From positions 33,046,001-33,110,000 of the forward strand of contig OZ231128.1 in NCBI GenBank assembly GCA_965153355.1: a DNA stretch of 64,000 nucleotides. The letters are read 5' to 3'. The stretch comes from Flaccisagitta enflata. Lineage: Eukaryota > Chaetognatha > Sagittoidea > Aphragmophora. Below the pieces are notes generated by a model. The model searched no databases, was not told the origin of the DNA, and worked only from the letters and a program-made list of their open reading frames with translations. Each line of letters begins with the position of its first letter. Positions within the stretch are counted from its first letter, which is position 1. Shown in pieces: positions 23,480 to 34,935 of this stretch. Both the position numbers and the translations under genes were made by a program.

Positions 23480-23879
23480 ACATACAAATTCAAAGAATAG
23501 ACCGTCAGACAGAAAAACAGAGGAAGCTCAGAATTACATAACAAGAGAGTTTTTGATAAGAATCTTTTACAGAACTATATTTAGAATGAGATAATTCATA
23601 AAACCGCTGAAACGCGAAACTGCATTAGCTCGCGTGATAATTGCCGACGTCGCCATAACCAGTCACCAAATACAACTGCATCAACTTTTTTTTCAGCGGT
23701 TTTATAGCCAAATATCTTAATAGTAGTAACTTTAGACAAATAGCCTATCTATGAAATTTTTAAACCTCTTCGAAAATGCTACCGATCCAGTCCAATTAAA
23801 TCCCGGTCCGTTGTGACTTGATTTGTTAAAAATTCATACACGTTCTTAGAGGGGAGCAATTTAACGCTACTCTTTATGT

Positions 23880-25358
23880 AACAAGGCCGGATACACGGCT
23901 ACCCCAGTCGCGTGCGGGTGGGCAGGGGCCGTGATTTAGGTCACTTGATCATTCAGGCAGGGGCAGTGAAGCCAAAGACCGCAAAAACCCCAAAAAAGTA
24001 AAGTGTGACGGACGGACGGACCGACGCACAGTGCATCATTGGGTGGTTGGTGGGATTTCTGGCTGGTCGCTGGTGATTTTGATGCACGGTGATGGTGTTA
24101 TGGGTTGGTTGGGTGGTTGGTGGAATTTCTGGCTGGTCGCTGGTGATTTTGATGCACGGTAATGGTGTTATGGGTTGGTTGGGTGGTTGGTGGAATTTCT
24201 GGCTGGTCGCTAGTGATTTTGATGCACGGTGATGGTGTTATGGGTTGGTTGGGTGGTTGGTGGGATTTCTGGCTGATCGCTGGTGATTTTGATGTACGGC
24301 GATGGTGTTATGGGTTGGTTAGGTGGGTGGTTGGTGGGATTTCTGGCTGGTTGCTGGTGATTTTGATGCACGGTGATGGTGTTATGGGTTGGTTGGGTAG
24401 TTGGTGTGATTTCTGGCTGGTTGCTGGTGATTTTGATGCACGGTGATGGTGTTATGGGTTGGTTGGGTGGTTGGTGGGATTTCTGGCTGGTCGCTGGTGA
24501 TTTTGATGCACGGTGATGGTGTTATGGGTTGGTTGGGTGGTTGGTGGGATTTCTGGCTGGTCGCTGGTGATTTTGATGCACGGTGATGGTGTTATGGGTT
24601 GGTTGGGTGGTTGGTGGGATTTCTGGCTGGTCGCTGGTGATTTTGATGCACGGTGATGGTGTTATGGGTTGGTTGGGTGGTTGGTGGGATTTCTGGCTGG
24701 TCGCTGGTGATTTTGATGCACGGTGATGGTGTTATGGGTTGGTTGGGTGGTTGGTGGGATTTCTGGCTGGTCGCTGGTGATTTTGATGCACGGTGATGGT
24801 GTTATGGGTTGGTTTGGTGGTTGGTGGGATTTCTGGCTGGTCGCTGGTGATATTGATGCATGGTGATGTTATTATGGGTTGGTTGGGTGGTTGGTGGGAT
24901 TTCTGGCTGGTCGCTGGTGATTTTGATGCACGGTGATGGTATTATGGGTTGGTTGGGTGGTTGGTGGGATTTCTGGCTGGTCGCTGGTGATTTTGATGCA
25001 CGGTGATGGTGTTATGGGTTGGTTGGGTGGTTGGTGGGATTTCTGGCTGGTCGCTGGTGATTTTGATGCACGGTGATAGTGTTATGGGTTGGTTGGGTGC
25101 TTGGTGGGATTTCTGGCTGGTTGCTGGTGATTTTGATGCACGGTGATGATGTTATGGGTTGGTTGGGTGGTTGGTGGGATTTCTGGCTGGTCGCTGGTGA
25201 TTTTGATGCACGGTGATGGTGTTATGGGTTGGTTGGGTGGTTGGTGGGATTTCTGGCTGGTCGCTGGTGATTTTGATGCACGGTGCGACGGACGGACCGA
25301 CAAACGGACCGACAAACGGACCGACAAAGCGGGTTGTAGAGTCGCGTAGCACGCGACT
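23880..25358 (+). mobile_element. Complete Helentron-like element with 70-bp tandem core
   Basis: Starts AACAAGGCCGGATACACGGC, then AGTCGCGTGCGGGTGGGC, a GACGGACGGACC microsatellite, the 70-bp array, a second GACGGACGGACC microsatellite and the hairpin GTCGCGTAGCACGCGACT followed by A-run. The core being bracketed by the same microsatellite recalls pearl and DINE-1 elements. Confidence 0.85.
24031..25285 (+). repeat. 70-bp minisatellite, 18 units
   Basis: Counted by the phrase GATGCACGGTGATGG at 24081 and then every 70 bp to 25275, with one 74-bp unit at 24291-24364. The first four units and a few later ones carry point changes; units from 24435 to 24785 are almost identical. Confidence 0.95.
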
Positions 25359-25369
25359 AAAAAGCTGTT

Positions 25370-26130
25370 TTTTCTTGAAAGATTGAAATCAGTTCGAAAT
25401 TCATGCTTTATATCCATCAGCATCTTTAAGTGCCTCAAAAATCTACTCATGAGTTTGAAGTGAATCATACATATTTTCAAGCAACCAAAATGTCACAATT
25501 TTTCACTTCTTTTTCCCAAGGCGATTTTGATACGTACCACCTTTAATCAATGTCACCCAATTAACAAGGCCAAGTAGGCCAACGATGCGTCCTCTTTGAA
25601 TGTTTTTTTATGAATGAATGTTTTAATGAATGAATCTTTTTTATGAATGAATGTTGTTTATGAATGAATCAATGATTTGATTAATGAATTATTCAATGTA
25701 TGCTACTTTTACGAATTTTCTGATGAAAAATAGTAATCCCTCCATAATCTCGCTGATAAATCGTTCCTATCATTCATAGAACATGCAAAGCACTAATTAA
25801 TACGCCTTGTACAAATGCATATTACCCAACATTTTTTCAAGCAAAATTTCAAAGCTTCAGCGGTTTGGCTTTCACATAATTTTTAATTTTTCTTTAAACA
25901 ATTTTCCATGAGTAAACCGCTGTCATTTGGCTCAGATTGAGCTGAAATGGCCAAACTGGTCACAAATGATCATATCCTAATCGTTTTCTTGTATTGTTAT
26001 GGATTATTTACCATTTTTTTAAATCCGGCCAAAAATGGCAAGTGATCTGACAAAAAGCTTACTTTACCTTAACAAGTAGAAAACACTGTTTCACTTTACA
26101 AATTTCAGTAGTGTGATTTTTTCCTTAGGT
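25370..26130. other. No recognised gene
   Basis: AT-rich; imperfect GAATGAAT repeats at 25600-25690. Confidence 0.6.
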
Positions 26131-26198
26131 ACATACGTCACAGTGCAAACGAATACGCAATTTGAGCAGTCAAAATGGTTTATCACAATATATTTTTT

Positions 26199-26359
26199 AG
26201 TTGCTGATGAGCGACTCTATAAGAGGCTTTGTCTGTCCGTCGGTTGGTCGGTTGGTCGGTCGGTCCGTTGGTGAGCACGAGTCGAAAAGTGGAGAAACCA
26301 GCGTTTCCGCCCCTGCCCACCCGTCCGCGACTGGTATTGGCCGTGTATCCGGCCTTGTT
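26199..26359 (-). mobile_element. Helentron-like copy with known empty site
   Basis: Bounded exactly by comparison with the uninterrupted copy near 14827: AGTTGCTGATGAGCGACTC to CCGGCCTTGTT, next to a six-T run, without target duplication. Confidence 0.85.
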
Positions 26360-26421
26360 CTTATCTGAACATAAACTTCTTACTGAGATAAGGGATTTGT
26401 GGTGGATTATCATCCATTTTT

Positions 26422-26658
26422 AGTCGCGTGCACGCGACTCTACAACCCACTCTGTCGGTCGGTCGCGTCGGTCGGTAACACTTTGCTTTTTTTTGTCGTT
26501 TTACACCATTTTAAGTAACTTTAAGTTATTTTGAGATATTTAAAGTTAATTAAAGTCAATTTACATTTAGTCTCTTAGTCTTTTGGTCTTTTAGTCTTTT
26601 AGCATTTTGGTCTTATGGTCTTAACAACCGCACGCGACTGTAAGGTGTTGGCCTTGTT
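26422..26658 (-). mobile_element. Helentron-like copy with known empty site, GGCCAACACC subfamily
   Basis: Bounded by comparison with 14765-14785: AGTCGCGTGCACGCGACT to GTGTTGGCCTTGTT, again in a T-run with no duplication. The interior has AAGTTATTTT- and TCTTTTAGTC-type short repeats. Confidence 0.85.
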
Positions 26659-27444
26659 TGCATAGAAAGGCATTTTTCTGTAAGATATACCTATGAGAAG
26701 TGACAAGGAAGAATGCAAAATTGATGGATTTTTACCAAAAATAATTCTTGTGCATTGACAAGTCTCGCGTAAAACACCAAATCTGTCTTTGAATGCAAAA
26801 TTTTGCATTTTGAAAAACATGGCATCAGTCTAAACAGTTTTGAGAAACAGGCTACGTTCTTGGAAATGCAAAATTTTGCATTTAGAGAGAGATTTGGTTT
26901 TTTACGTGGCAACATCTAATGTCTTTCGTGTTTGGAATCTGTTGTTTCGCTGAGTATGCCAGGACTTTACCGATGCGAGATCAATACCATTGATCAGTTA
27001 ACCTGCATAGCAGCTTATTCAATAATAGAACAGAATGATTTGGCAAATTTGGCGGTGCTCTGCACTGCGACATAAACTGTTACTTGTTACCTTTCATTCA
27101 AGACCAATCTAGCCATTTGAAAAAAAGAATATACTACAAATCTCATTGTGATGGTTTGTTTTGTATCACATACTATACTTTTTTCATATCATGATGACAA
27201 AACAATGAAAATCATATGAGAAAGTGGTCTTTATAATAATGTGACTTTTTTTCAGTTTTGTGACTTGTTTTGTATCTGCACTTCGGGGGGCCTCTCTATT
27301 TTAACTCTCCAGTTGGTAAATGGGGAAAAAGAAAAAGAGAGTCTTGGCCCTCATAAAACAGAAAATTATACAGCGCCATCTTTCAGTCTTTCCCATCTTT
27401 ACGAGATTCGACGAAAGCGGAAAAAAAAGTAAAAAGAGGAGACA

Positions 27445-27690
<246 letters not shown>

Positions 27691-27833
27691 CCCCCCCAAG
27701 AAAAAAAATCTAAAGGAAAGATAGAAAGAAAGGAAAAAAAGAAACAAAGAAAGATAGAAAGACAGGACAAGGCAGGAAAGAAGAAGCCGAGGGCAAAAAA
27801 TAGATATGAAACGTGGCTCCATTTCCGGAGACC

Positions 27834-27837
<4 letters not shown>

Positions 27838-27909
<72 letters not shown>
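27838..27909 (+). repeat. (GA)n microsatellite
   Basis: About 35 GA units. Confidence 0.96.
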
Positions 27910-27911
<2 letters not shown>

Positions 27912-28620
27912 CTAGGGAGTTCTTTCTATTTTTTATAGACTATTTTCCCCCGTTTAAGGACAAAGAAAAATGTCCTTTTTCAAAACAAAGCGAGACCAGA
28001 CGGGGTGGAGATCTTAGCGCACTTACGCCACGTGAGTCACCTCATTTTGTTAAATACTATACTTTATTAAGGACTAAACTGAAAAATTTAGCAAAAGTCA
28101 AGATTCATGCTACGTATTAGATATTATAACATCGTAGCCTATATTGCATAAGCTCTAAGTTGCTTTTTTGTTATTTTCTTTAAAAAGAAACGAAAACCAG
28201 GTTGTAGTCATGCAGTTATTCTGTTGTGTCTTTTGCTTATTGCTTAACTCCCATTGCAAGTATTTCTCACTTGCTCATGTCAAATCTTTAAAAATCCATT
28301 TGTCACATATATTTATATTCACTCCCTCTGAATTCAAATTTAGCGCAAATTTCCCATGATGCCATTCTTAAAAGTGGAGATAACAACATAGATTCAAACA
28401 ACAAATATGTAGATGAAATTGATTTATCATTAGTAGATGATATTAAACAGGCAAATCGCAATTGAGGGACCCACTCGGCGTAAGACTCCTTGAAGAATGG
28501 TGATTGAGGATTTTGCAATCTCGTCCCTTTTTTATTGTCGGGGACCCCTCTATCCTCTCTTACACAACCTCCCCTTCTCTGTTAAGCAGTGATTTCAAAA
28601 CAAGGAAAAAAAAAGAATTT
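27910..28620. other. No recognised gene
   Basis: Short open frames on both strands without splice or domain support. Confidence 0.5.
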
Positions 28621-28625
28621 ATGAA

Positions 28626-28631
28626 CACACA

Positions 28632-28712
<81 letters not shown>
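28626..28712 (+). repeat. (CACG)n followed by (CA)n
   Basis: About nine CACG units leading into about 25 CA units. Confidence 0.95.
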
Positions 28713-28717
<5 letters not shown>

Positions 28718-28719
28718 GT

Positions 28720-29375
28720 TAACTGTTGTACGTTGTCCGCCTGACTTTACTGAATTATCCCTATGCGACTTCTTCATGATGTGATACTTCAGATTTTATT
28801 TCAAACAAGTTTAAGCGCAGCTTTCAAGCATGATGGGATCCTTTTTTAGGATTGATTTAAAGGCAACAAGGAAAATAAAAGGAAAATCTTACGGGGCTCC
28901 TTTAGTTTAGGGGATTCTTCCCATTAGTGCCTGTGTAAACTTTAAATGGGCCCAAAAAATGGTTTCCACCAATCTAGTAAGTTGCGAATGGGCTCATGTG
29001 ACAGTTACCGTCACACTATATAGAGGTCGCACAAGGACATTTTAACAAAGTCAGGTGGAGGGACCAATGTAACCGGTCGCATTTGAAAAATTGTATACAA
29101 AACGGTCTTTTTTTTGCCATGGTCAACAAGTACTTAACTTATTACCATAGAAGGAACCACTGTAGCTTTGATGTAATCGTTATCATTTGAGTCTAGTGCC
29201 GTCGCGTCTAGTGTCAAAATTGCGGTTCTTTAAGGTGGTAGTGATAGTGGCAATCGTTGTTGATCTTGTTGTTTGTGAAATTGTGTTGATTATCGTAAGA
29301 CGTGTTTTTTTTTCTTTTAACCTACCCAAAGTCGCTGATAGATGGGCTTCGAGTCAAAGATGAAAGCTGATTAGC
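28720..29375. other. No recognised gene
   Basis: Unremarkable unique sequence. Confidence 0.5.
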
Positions 29376-29379
29376 CGGA

Positions 29380-29480
29380 AACAAGGAGGAGGAAGAGGAG
29401 GAGAAAAGGTGGTGGTAGATGATGATGAGGCAGAGGAAACAGGGAAGGAAGAGGAGGAACAGGTGGTAGAGGTGGAGGAG
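29380..29480 (+). repeat. GAG-rich purine tract
   Basis: Imperfect GAGGAG/GGTGGTAG triplets. Confidence 0.85.
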
Positions 29481-29607
29481 GAGCAAGCGGCCGCGAAGGT
29501 GAGACGTAGCAAAGGAGAGTTTTGTTGCAGAAGATGAAATGGAAAAAAAAAAAAACAGAAAAAAATGGGTAAGGAGAGAAAAAAGGAGAAGGAAACGGAA
29601 ATCAAAT

Positions 29608-29882
29608 GAAACAAAAAGATGAAGAAGAAGAAGAAGAAGAAGAAGAAGAAGAAGAAGAAGAAGAAGAAGAAGAAGAAGAAGAAGAAGAAGAAGAAGAAGA
29701 AGAAGAAGAAGAAGAAGAAGAAGAAGAAGAAGAAGAAGAAGAAGAAGAAGAAAAAGAAGAAGAAGAAGAAAAAGAAAAAGAAAAAGAAGAAGAAGAAGAA
29801 GAAGAAGAAGAAGAAGAAGAAGAAGAAGAAGAAGAAGAAAAGAAGAAGGAGAAGAAGAAGAAGAAGAAGAAGAAGAAGAAAA
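29608..29882 (+). repeat. (GAA)n microsatellite
   Basis: About 90 near-perfect GAA triplets, followed by AAAAG-rich sequence to 29990. GAA arrays of this length can form triplexes. Confidence 0.97.
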
Positions 29883-30154
29883 GGGAAAAGAAAAAAGTTA
29901 AGATAGAAAAGGAAAAGAAAGATATGAACAAAGAAAGAAGTTTGGAAGAAAGGGCGAGAAACAAAAAGAGGAGAGAGATGGAGTAGAGGAGGAAGATGAT
30001 GAAGAAGACGAGAAGGCAGAGATCGGCATCCAGGTGAATATCACAGATGTTGCAGGTGAAGAAATCGCAGGTGCAAACCGCCACGAAGATCATTGTTGAG
30101 AGTCGACCGCGAGATGGAATTGGAGCGAAGGGGAAAAAAGTTGTGCGTGTGAGT

Positions 30155-30318
<164 letters not shown>

Positions 30319-30679
30319 GGACAGGGTAAATAGGGAGAAAATTAGTTAATTATTCGCTGGATTTTGTCAAGTTCTTTCAAGCTCAGAACATAAAATTGAA
30401 TTCCACTGGCTGCTATTCCTATTTGTTTTATCCAGCATTCATCGAACCATCGAATACGAAAAGAGACAATTTCAATTATTTGCATGTGACTCCTTACCCA
30501 GAATTAATATTGATGTATGCTATTTGACCCACATGACAAATTTTATGATAAATCGGTCGAGACCTCATATCATTTTCGGCAGGGTCAAATCTGCCAAAAC
30601 TGCTTGGGCTGTTTAATCACCAGGACCGGATATTGCATTGATATGATCAAAATGATCAAATGACCTTTTCCATATTGAC

Positions 30680-30841
30680 ACACCCGTCTGTGTGTCTGTC
30701 TGTCTGTCTCTCTCTCCCTCTCATATTGAAGCGCTTCACAATTATGAAGATTGTTTGAAAAAAGAAAAAATGAAGAAAAAGAACTTTTGCATAATTACAG
30801 ACCCGTCTGTCTGTCTGTCTTTCTCTGTCTCTGTCTCTGTC

Positions 30842-30891
<50 letters not shown>

Positions 30892-30955
30892 TCACTCTGT
30901 CATATTGAAGCGCCTCACAATTATGAAGATTGTTTATAAAAGAAAAGAAAACAAA
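30680..30955 (+). repeat. Tandem duplication with CTGT/CT arrays
   Basis: ACCCGTCTGTCTGT..., TCATATTGAAGCGCTTCACA and TATGAAGATTGTTT occur twice about 180 bp apart; the second copy has a longer CT array. Confidence 0.8.
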
Positions 30956-30959
30956 AGAA

Positions 30960-31780
30960 AATAAATAGAAAAACTCCGTCTGAAAGTTTTTGAAAAATTC
31001 AGGAAGATTTCCGGGATTGTCAACAAAGAAGAAAAGATTTGATTGGATTTGATTGGATAACAAGGGCGTTGATCCCTCCTGACGCTGGAATTGTTTCCTC
31101 TTTAAATCTCTTTTTATTTTCTCTGGTTTGTTTGTTGGTTGGTTGTATTTTTCATTGCGATGTTTGTTGGCTTGCTCTTGATGTCTCTCGCTTTCTATTA
31201 TTTTCCGTGCCTCACGTTAAACATTTTTTGGGCTCTCTGTGATCCTTGTATGTTTTTTTTACTTTACCATCTTTCTTACTTTTTTCTTTCTTCCTTACTT
31301 TCTTTCCTTTTTCTTTTTTTTTCCTCTTTCTTTCTCCTTCTTTCTATATGCAATGCTTTACTGAGTTGCTCTGATTTCTTCCCCAGCAGTCGTTTTTGTT
31401 TTTGTCTGAGTAAAGATTCTTTATCGAAAAACCGTGTTATCACTTATCAGTTATCACCCAGTGTTTTGGTATCGCTGATATGGTATTTCCAATTCTATTG
31501 AATTCCGTTCTTTGTGCGGATTTTTACTCGATAATTCATGGCTGTGGCTATGCGTATGGCCAAGTTAATTAATAATTCAATTATGCTACACCTCGCTTTT
31601 ACGGTTTTAAGAGCAACAGAAATTAGCCTTTAGCGCATAGGAAACGTTGGTATCGTCCTAATATTTCTTTTTTTTTCTTTCATTGGAATAACAGGAATTG
31701 TCAAGAAACAGATGAAGTTTGTTAGTCCCTCGACTTCCGTTACTATTGAGAACTGAGATGTTTAAGTGCACCTTTTTTAG
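30960..31780. other. No recognised gene
   Basis: Pyrimidine-rich 31250-31350; frames are not convincing. Confidence 0.5.
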
Positions 31781-31784
31781 AACA

Positions 31785-31990
31785 AACAAGGACGGATGCA
31801 CGGCTACCCCAGTCGCGTGCGGGTGGGCAGGGGCTTTATCTAAGGTCACTTCATCATTTGGGCAGGAGCAGTGAGCTTAAAGACCGCAAAAAAAAAACAA
31901 AATAAGTAAAGTGTGAGGGACGGATGGACCGACGGACGGTCAGACGGATGTACCAACAAAGCGGGGTGTAGAGTCGCGTAGCACGCGACT
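31785..31990 (+). mobile_element. Helentron-like copy
   Basis: AACAAGGACGGATGCACGGC, AGTCGCGTGCGGGTGGGC, GACCGACGGACGG and hairpin GTCGCGTAGCACGCGACT. Confidence 0.85.
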
Positions 31991-32036
31991 GAAAATCTGA
32001 ATTACCGGAGATCTAGAAGTCGAGAACAATATTTTT

Positions 32037-32276
32037 AGTCGCTGCCTAAGCGATTCTATAAGAGGGTGTGTCCCTTGGTCTGTCTGGATGTCTGGATGTC
32101 CGTCACGCGAAAATTTCGATGACGCGAAATCGACTGAAAAACGTATTTCTGACCATCACAGCTCCTGCCTGGCGTCAATATAGCCCCCGCCCACTCATAT
32201 ACTGCCCCTGCCCACTCGCATTACTGCCCCTGCCCACCAGCAGCGACTACGGATTGGCCGTGTATCCGGCCTTGTT
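32037..32276 (-). mobile_element. Helentron-like copy with short GCCCCTGCCCAC repeats
   Basis: Begins AGTCGCTGCCTAAGCGATTC, ends GGCCGTGTATCCGGCCTTGT. Contains three CCCCTGCCCAC phrases in tandem, a small core expansion. It lies 450 bp upstream of the Ly6 start codon. Confidence 0.8.
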
Positions 32277-32603
32277 CTTCCTAGATGAGGAAATACGATC
32301 AACAGTAACAGTACTGTATCAAGAATTGGAGAAATCAACGAAAGTCGGGGAATGTAATGAGGCGCCCTTTAAAAGGAAACCCATACGCGACATCGATTAT
32401 GAATTTCGATATCAATTTCTAAACTAACAAATCATATGCACCAGTGATCCATCGTAAATGTTTTATTTTGTGAAAAAAAAATTGAAAGAAGAAGATTTTC
32501 AGCTAAAGTTAGAATTTCATTAAAAAAAGAGAGAGGAAAGGAGAATAAAAGACTATATTGTCATCCGTGAAACAAAGCGCTTTGTTGTCGACGTCATTTT
32601 CAT

Positions 32604-32717
32604 GATACCACCATCTGTATTCACTCCTTCGATATCTCTTCACAACCGATGATACCACCATCTGTATTTACTCCTTCCATCATCTGTATTCACTCCTTCG
32701 ATATTTCCTCACAACCT
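32604..32717 (+). repeat. Short direct duplication just upstream of the Ly6 start codon
   Basis: The phrase ATACCACCATCTGTATT and the following CACTCCTTCGATAT...CACAAC occur twice, separated by about 50 bp, ending a few bases before the first ATG. This is the 5' UTR or proximal promoter of the Ly6 gene. No clear TATA box is visible. Confidence 0.6.
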
Positions 32718-32723
32718 ATGATT

Positions 32724-32831
32724 ATGATGCGAAGAAAGACGTGGACGTCGCTTTTCGTCAGATTGTTTTTCTTCCTTCTTTTTGCAATTTGCAGCTGCGA
32801 CGCGCTCAACTGCTTTGAACATCAACATCAA
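32724..32831 (+). CDS. Ly6/uPAR-family protein, exon 1 (signal peptide and first cysteine)
   Basis: The reading frame opens with two adjacent ATGs (an additional in-frame ATG lies at 32718) and encodes MMRRKTWTSLF followed by a strongly hydrophobic run, LFFFLLFAICSC, typical of a secretory signal peptide. Cleavage is likely just before LNCF, the usual start of a mature Ly6/uPAR domain (L-x-C-F/Y). After 36 codons the frame meets a donor, CATCAA then GTGAGT, in phase 0. The last exon at 49690 is also entered in phase 0, so the two can join directly. The protein would enter the secretory pathway and sit at the cell surface. The 5' end of the transcript is not determined. A duplicated 60- to 70-bp sequence lies immediately upstream. 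Confidence 0.7.
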
Positions 32832-32991
32832 GTGAGTTATGATATTTTACAATGTTTTAATCCTCCTTTAATTATTTCTAGTTACATAGACAGCCGGATG
32901 GAAAATAGGGTGGCATCGCAGCGACCACAGCTAGGCACCGGGAATAGAGAAACAAAAGTAGTTAGAAAGCTGAATGCATGAACGTGAACTA

Positions 32992-33559
32992 ACAGGGTGT
33001 GCAAAATTATCCGCAATTGCTTCATGGAAAGAAAACTATACTTAAAAGTGACCCAGTACTTTGAAATTTTGACTAGAGTGACCCAGTTAAAATTCATTGC
33101 AAATCTTTTCTATACCCCTTGTCTTTATGGGAGTTAAATGATTTGAAGCGAAGATTTTGATTTTGACTGGATTCTATTCTATAGTCAAAATAGGTTGCAA
33201 ATTACAGATTCTTGTATTCATAATTATTCAATAATGATTTTCTTTGCTTAGCACACATTATGCTAAGGCAGGTAAATTATATCAACATGAATGGAGCTCA
33301 CAAAAGCAAATGAACTAGGCCAAAAGAGCAAAAAAAAACTTATAATAGAATTTCAGATTATTTTGATGAATCTTTCTAGGGAGTGTTTTGTTAGAGTAAA
33401 ATTTTCCTTAAGGGTTTTATTATCGACTTAGTGAATTTTAGTTTTGAATACAAAAAAAATTTTTTTTTCATACCGACCACTTATGCTTTCAAAAATAATT
33501 ATTTTTTAGGTTTTTTGAGAAAAGTAAGTCCCAATTGCGGATAATTTTGCACACCCTGT
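32992..33559. mobile_element. TA-flanked MITE in Ly6 intron 1
   Basis: Terminal inverted repeats ACAGGGTGTGCAAAATTATC (about 28 bp), TA at both sides, 160 bp past the Ly6 donor. Confidence 0.85.
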
Positions 33560-34069
33560 TAAGTAAACAGGTCACCCAAGGGCAATATGTGGTCAGCGAT
33601 ACCCATTGCCCTGCTTTGAGTGATTGTGAATTGGAGTAAGATGAAGCAGGGCAGCGGCCCCGAAGGGGACGAAGTCCTGTAGAACACAGGGGGACTTTAG
33701 TTCGTCCTACCTGAAGAAGTTGATGAGATGCTATAGAGGGCTGATTGAAGGCATTAGGGCTGAGTCGAGGATTTGACAATTTTCCTCGATGATTAATCGC
33801 CCAAAATCCTAATTCCTCGAGGAATCCTCGAGCATTTTCAAGGGTTTTTTGCGGCATTCTATGATTGATTATACATATTACATAACTATTCTACCCCTTA
33901 GTTCTAAAAAGAAAAAAATGGCAACGCAATGGAACTTGTTTTTCTTTTAAACTTTGTAGAATAACATATTTCAAAGCAGGCCTTAAACAAATTGATACTT
34001 TTTTCAGTTTTTTAAACAATTTGTCCCAAAGGATCACGAGTTACAAAGCATTCTGTTTTTCAAGTTTTT

Positions 34070-34265
34070 AGTCGCGTGCACGGGACTCTACAACCCACTT
34101 TGTCCATCGGTCGGTTGGTTGGTTGGTTGGTCTGTCGGTCACACTACTTTTTTAAAGATTTTATTTCTTTGAGCTCACTGCTCCTGCTCAAATGGTCTAG
34201 TAACCTCAAATATGGCCCCTTGCCCACTCGCACGCGACTTCGGTAGCCGATTATCTGGCCTTGTT
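34070..34265 (-). mobile_element. Helentron-like copy inside the hAT element
   Basis: AGTCGCGTGCACGGGACTC ... CCACTCGCACGCGACTTCGG ... TATCTGGCCTTGTT. Confidence 0.82.
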
Positions 34266-34749
34266 CCTGAGGATAGTAAGCAGTCATGCGTAAACTGAGT
34301 ATTTTGCACCATCAAAGTATTTTGCAGTACTGAAGTATCACGCTTTATCATAATATTTCGATATATCGAAGTAACAAAATCTGACAACCGCAAAAAAGCC
34401 CGATACGGATTTAGGTTTAGGGAACCCTGATACGTCATTGGTGTTATGTTTTGGGCGGCATAGCTAGAGAAAGACTGAGGAATAGAATGAGCGAGGGAGC
34501 AAGAAAGCGAGAGAGCAAAAGACGCTGAAAGACGCACATACACGGAATTTGGTTAAACAGGTAACTAACTTTTTATGGTAAGCAGTTTGCTTTCGGGTTA
34601 GATTGAGAATGTTTTTCAGATTATGTTTTATGGAAAACTAGGAGTGGTGCGCATGTTGACTGGTCAGTGAGGGTTCACAAGGCCCTCTTCCATTTATGTC
34701 AGTTTGGGTATAGTGAGGGATATTGTTCCACTTGTCATACATGGACAAA

Positions 34750-34935
34750 GAATAAGGTCAACACCTTACAGTTGCATGCGGTTGTTAAGACGAAAGATCA
34801 AAAGATTAAAAGACTAAATGTAAATTGTCTTGAAATGAGTAAAAATGACATTAAATGATATAAAATATGTGACGGACTGACATATCCACCAACCGACAGA
34901 CGGACAGAGCGGGTCAGTGTCTTGTGCATGCGACT
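34750..34935 (+). mobile_element. Helentron-like copy inside the hAT element, GGCCAACACC subfamily
   Basis: AATAAGGTCAACACC, GTTGCATGCGG, GACGGACTGACATATCC and a 3' end GTGCATGCGACTAAAAA. Confidence 0.78.

Larger units (their letters stand above)
26137..27071 (-). mobile_element. Second copy of the TTAA-type MITE, with two insertions
   Basis: GTCACAGTGCAAACGAATAC at the start and GGCGGTGCTCTGCACTGCGA at the end align with the reverse of 14381-15507. The interruptions at 26199-26359 and 26422-26658 are Helentron-like copies. Flanking TTAA has decayed. Confidence 0.75.

Noticed and set aside
24162-25349. Repeating GWSLVILMHGDGVMGWLGG protein
   Set aside because: The 70-bp unit is not a multiple of three, so the frame persists only by chance over a few units.
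29602-30093. Long poly-Glu, poly-Lys and poly-Ser frames
   Set aside because: Direct translations of the GAA array in different frames.
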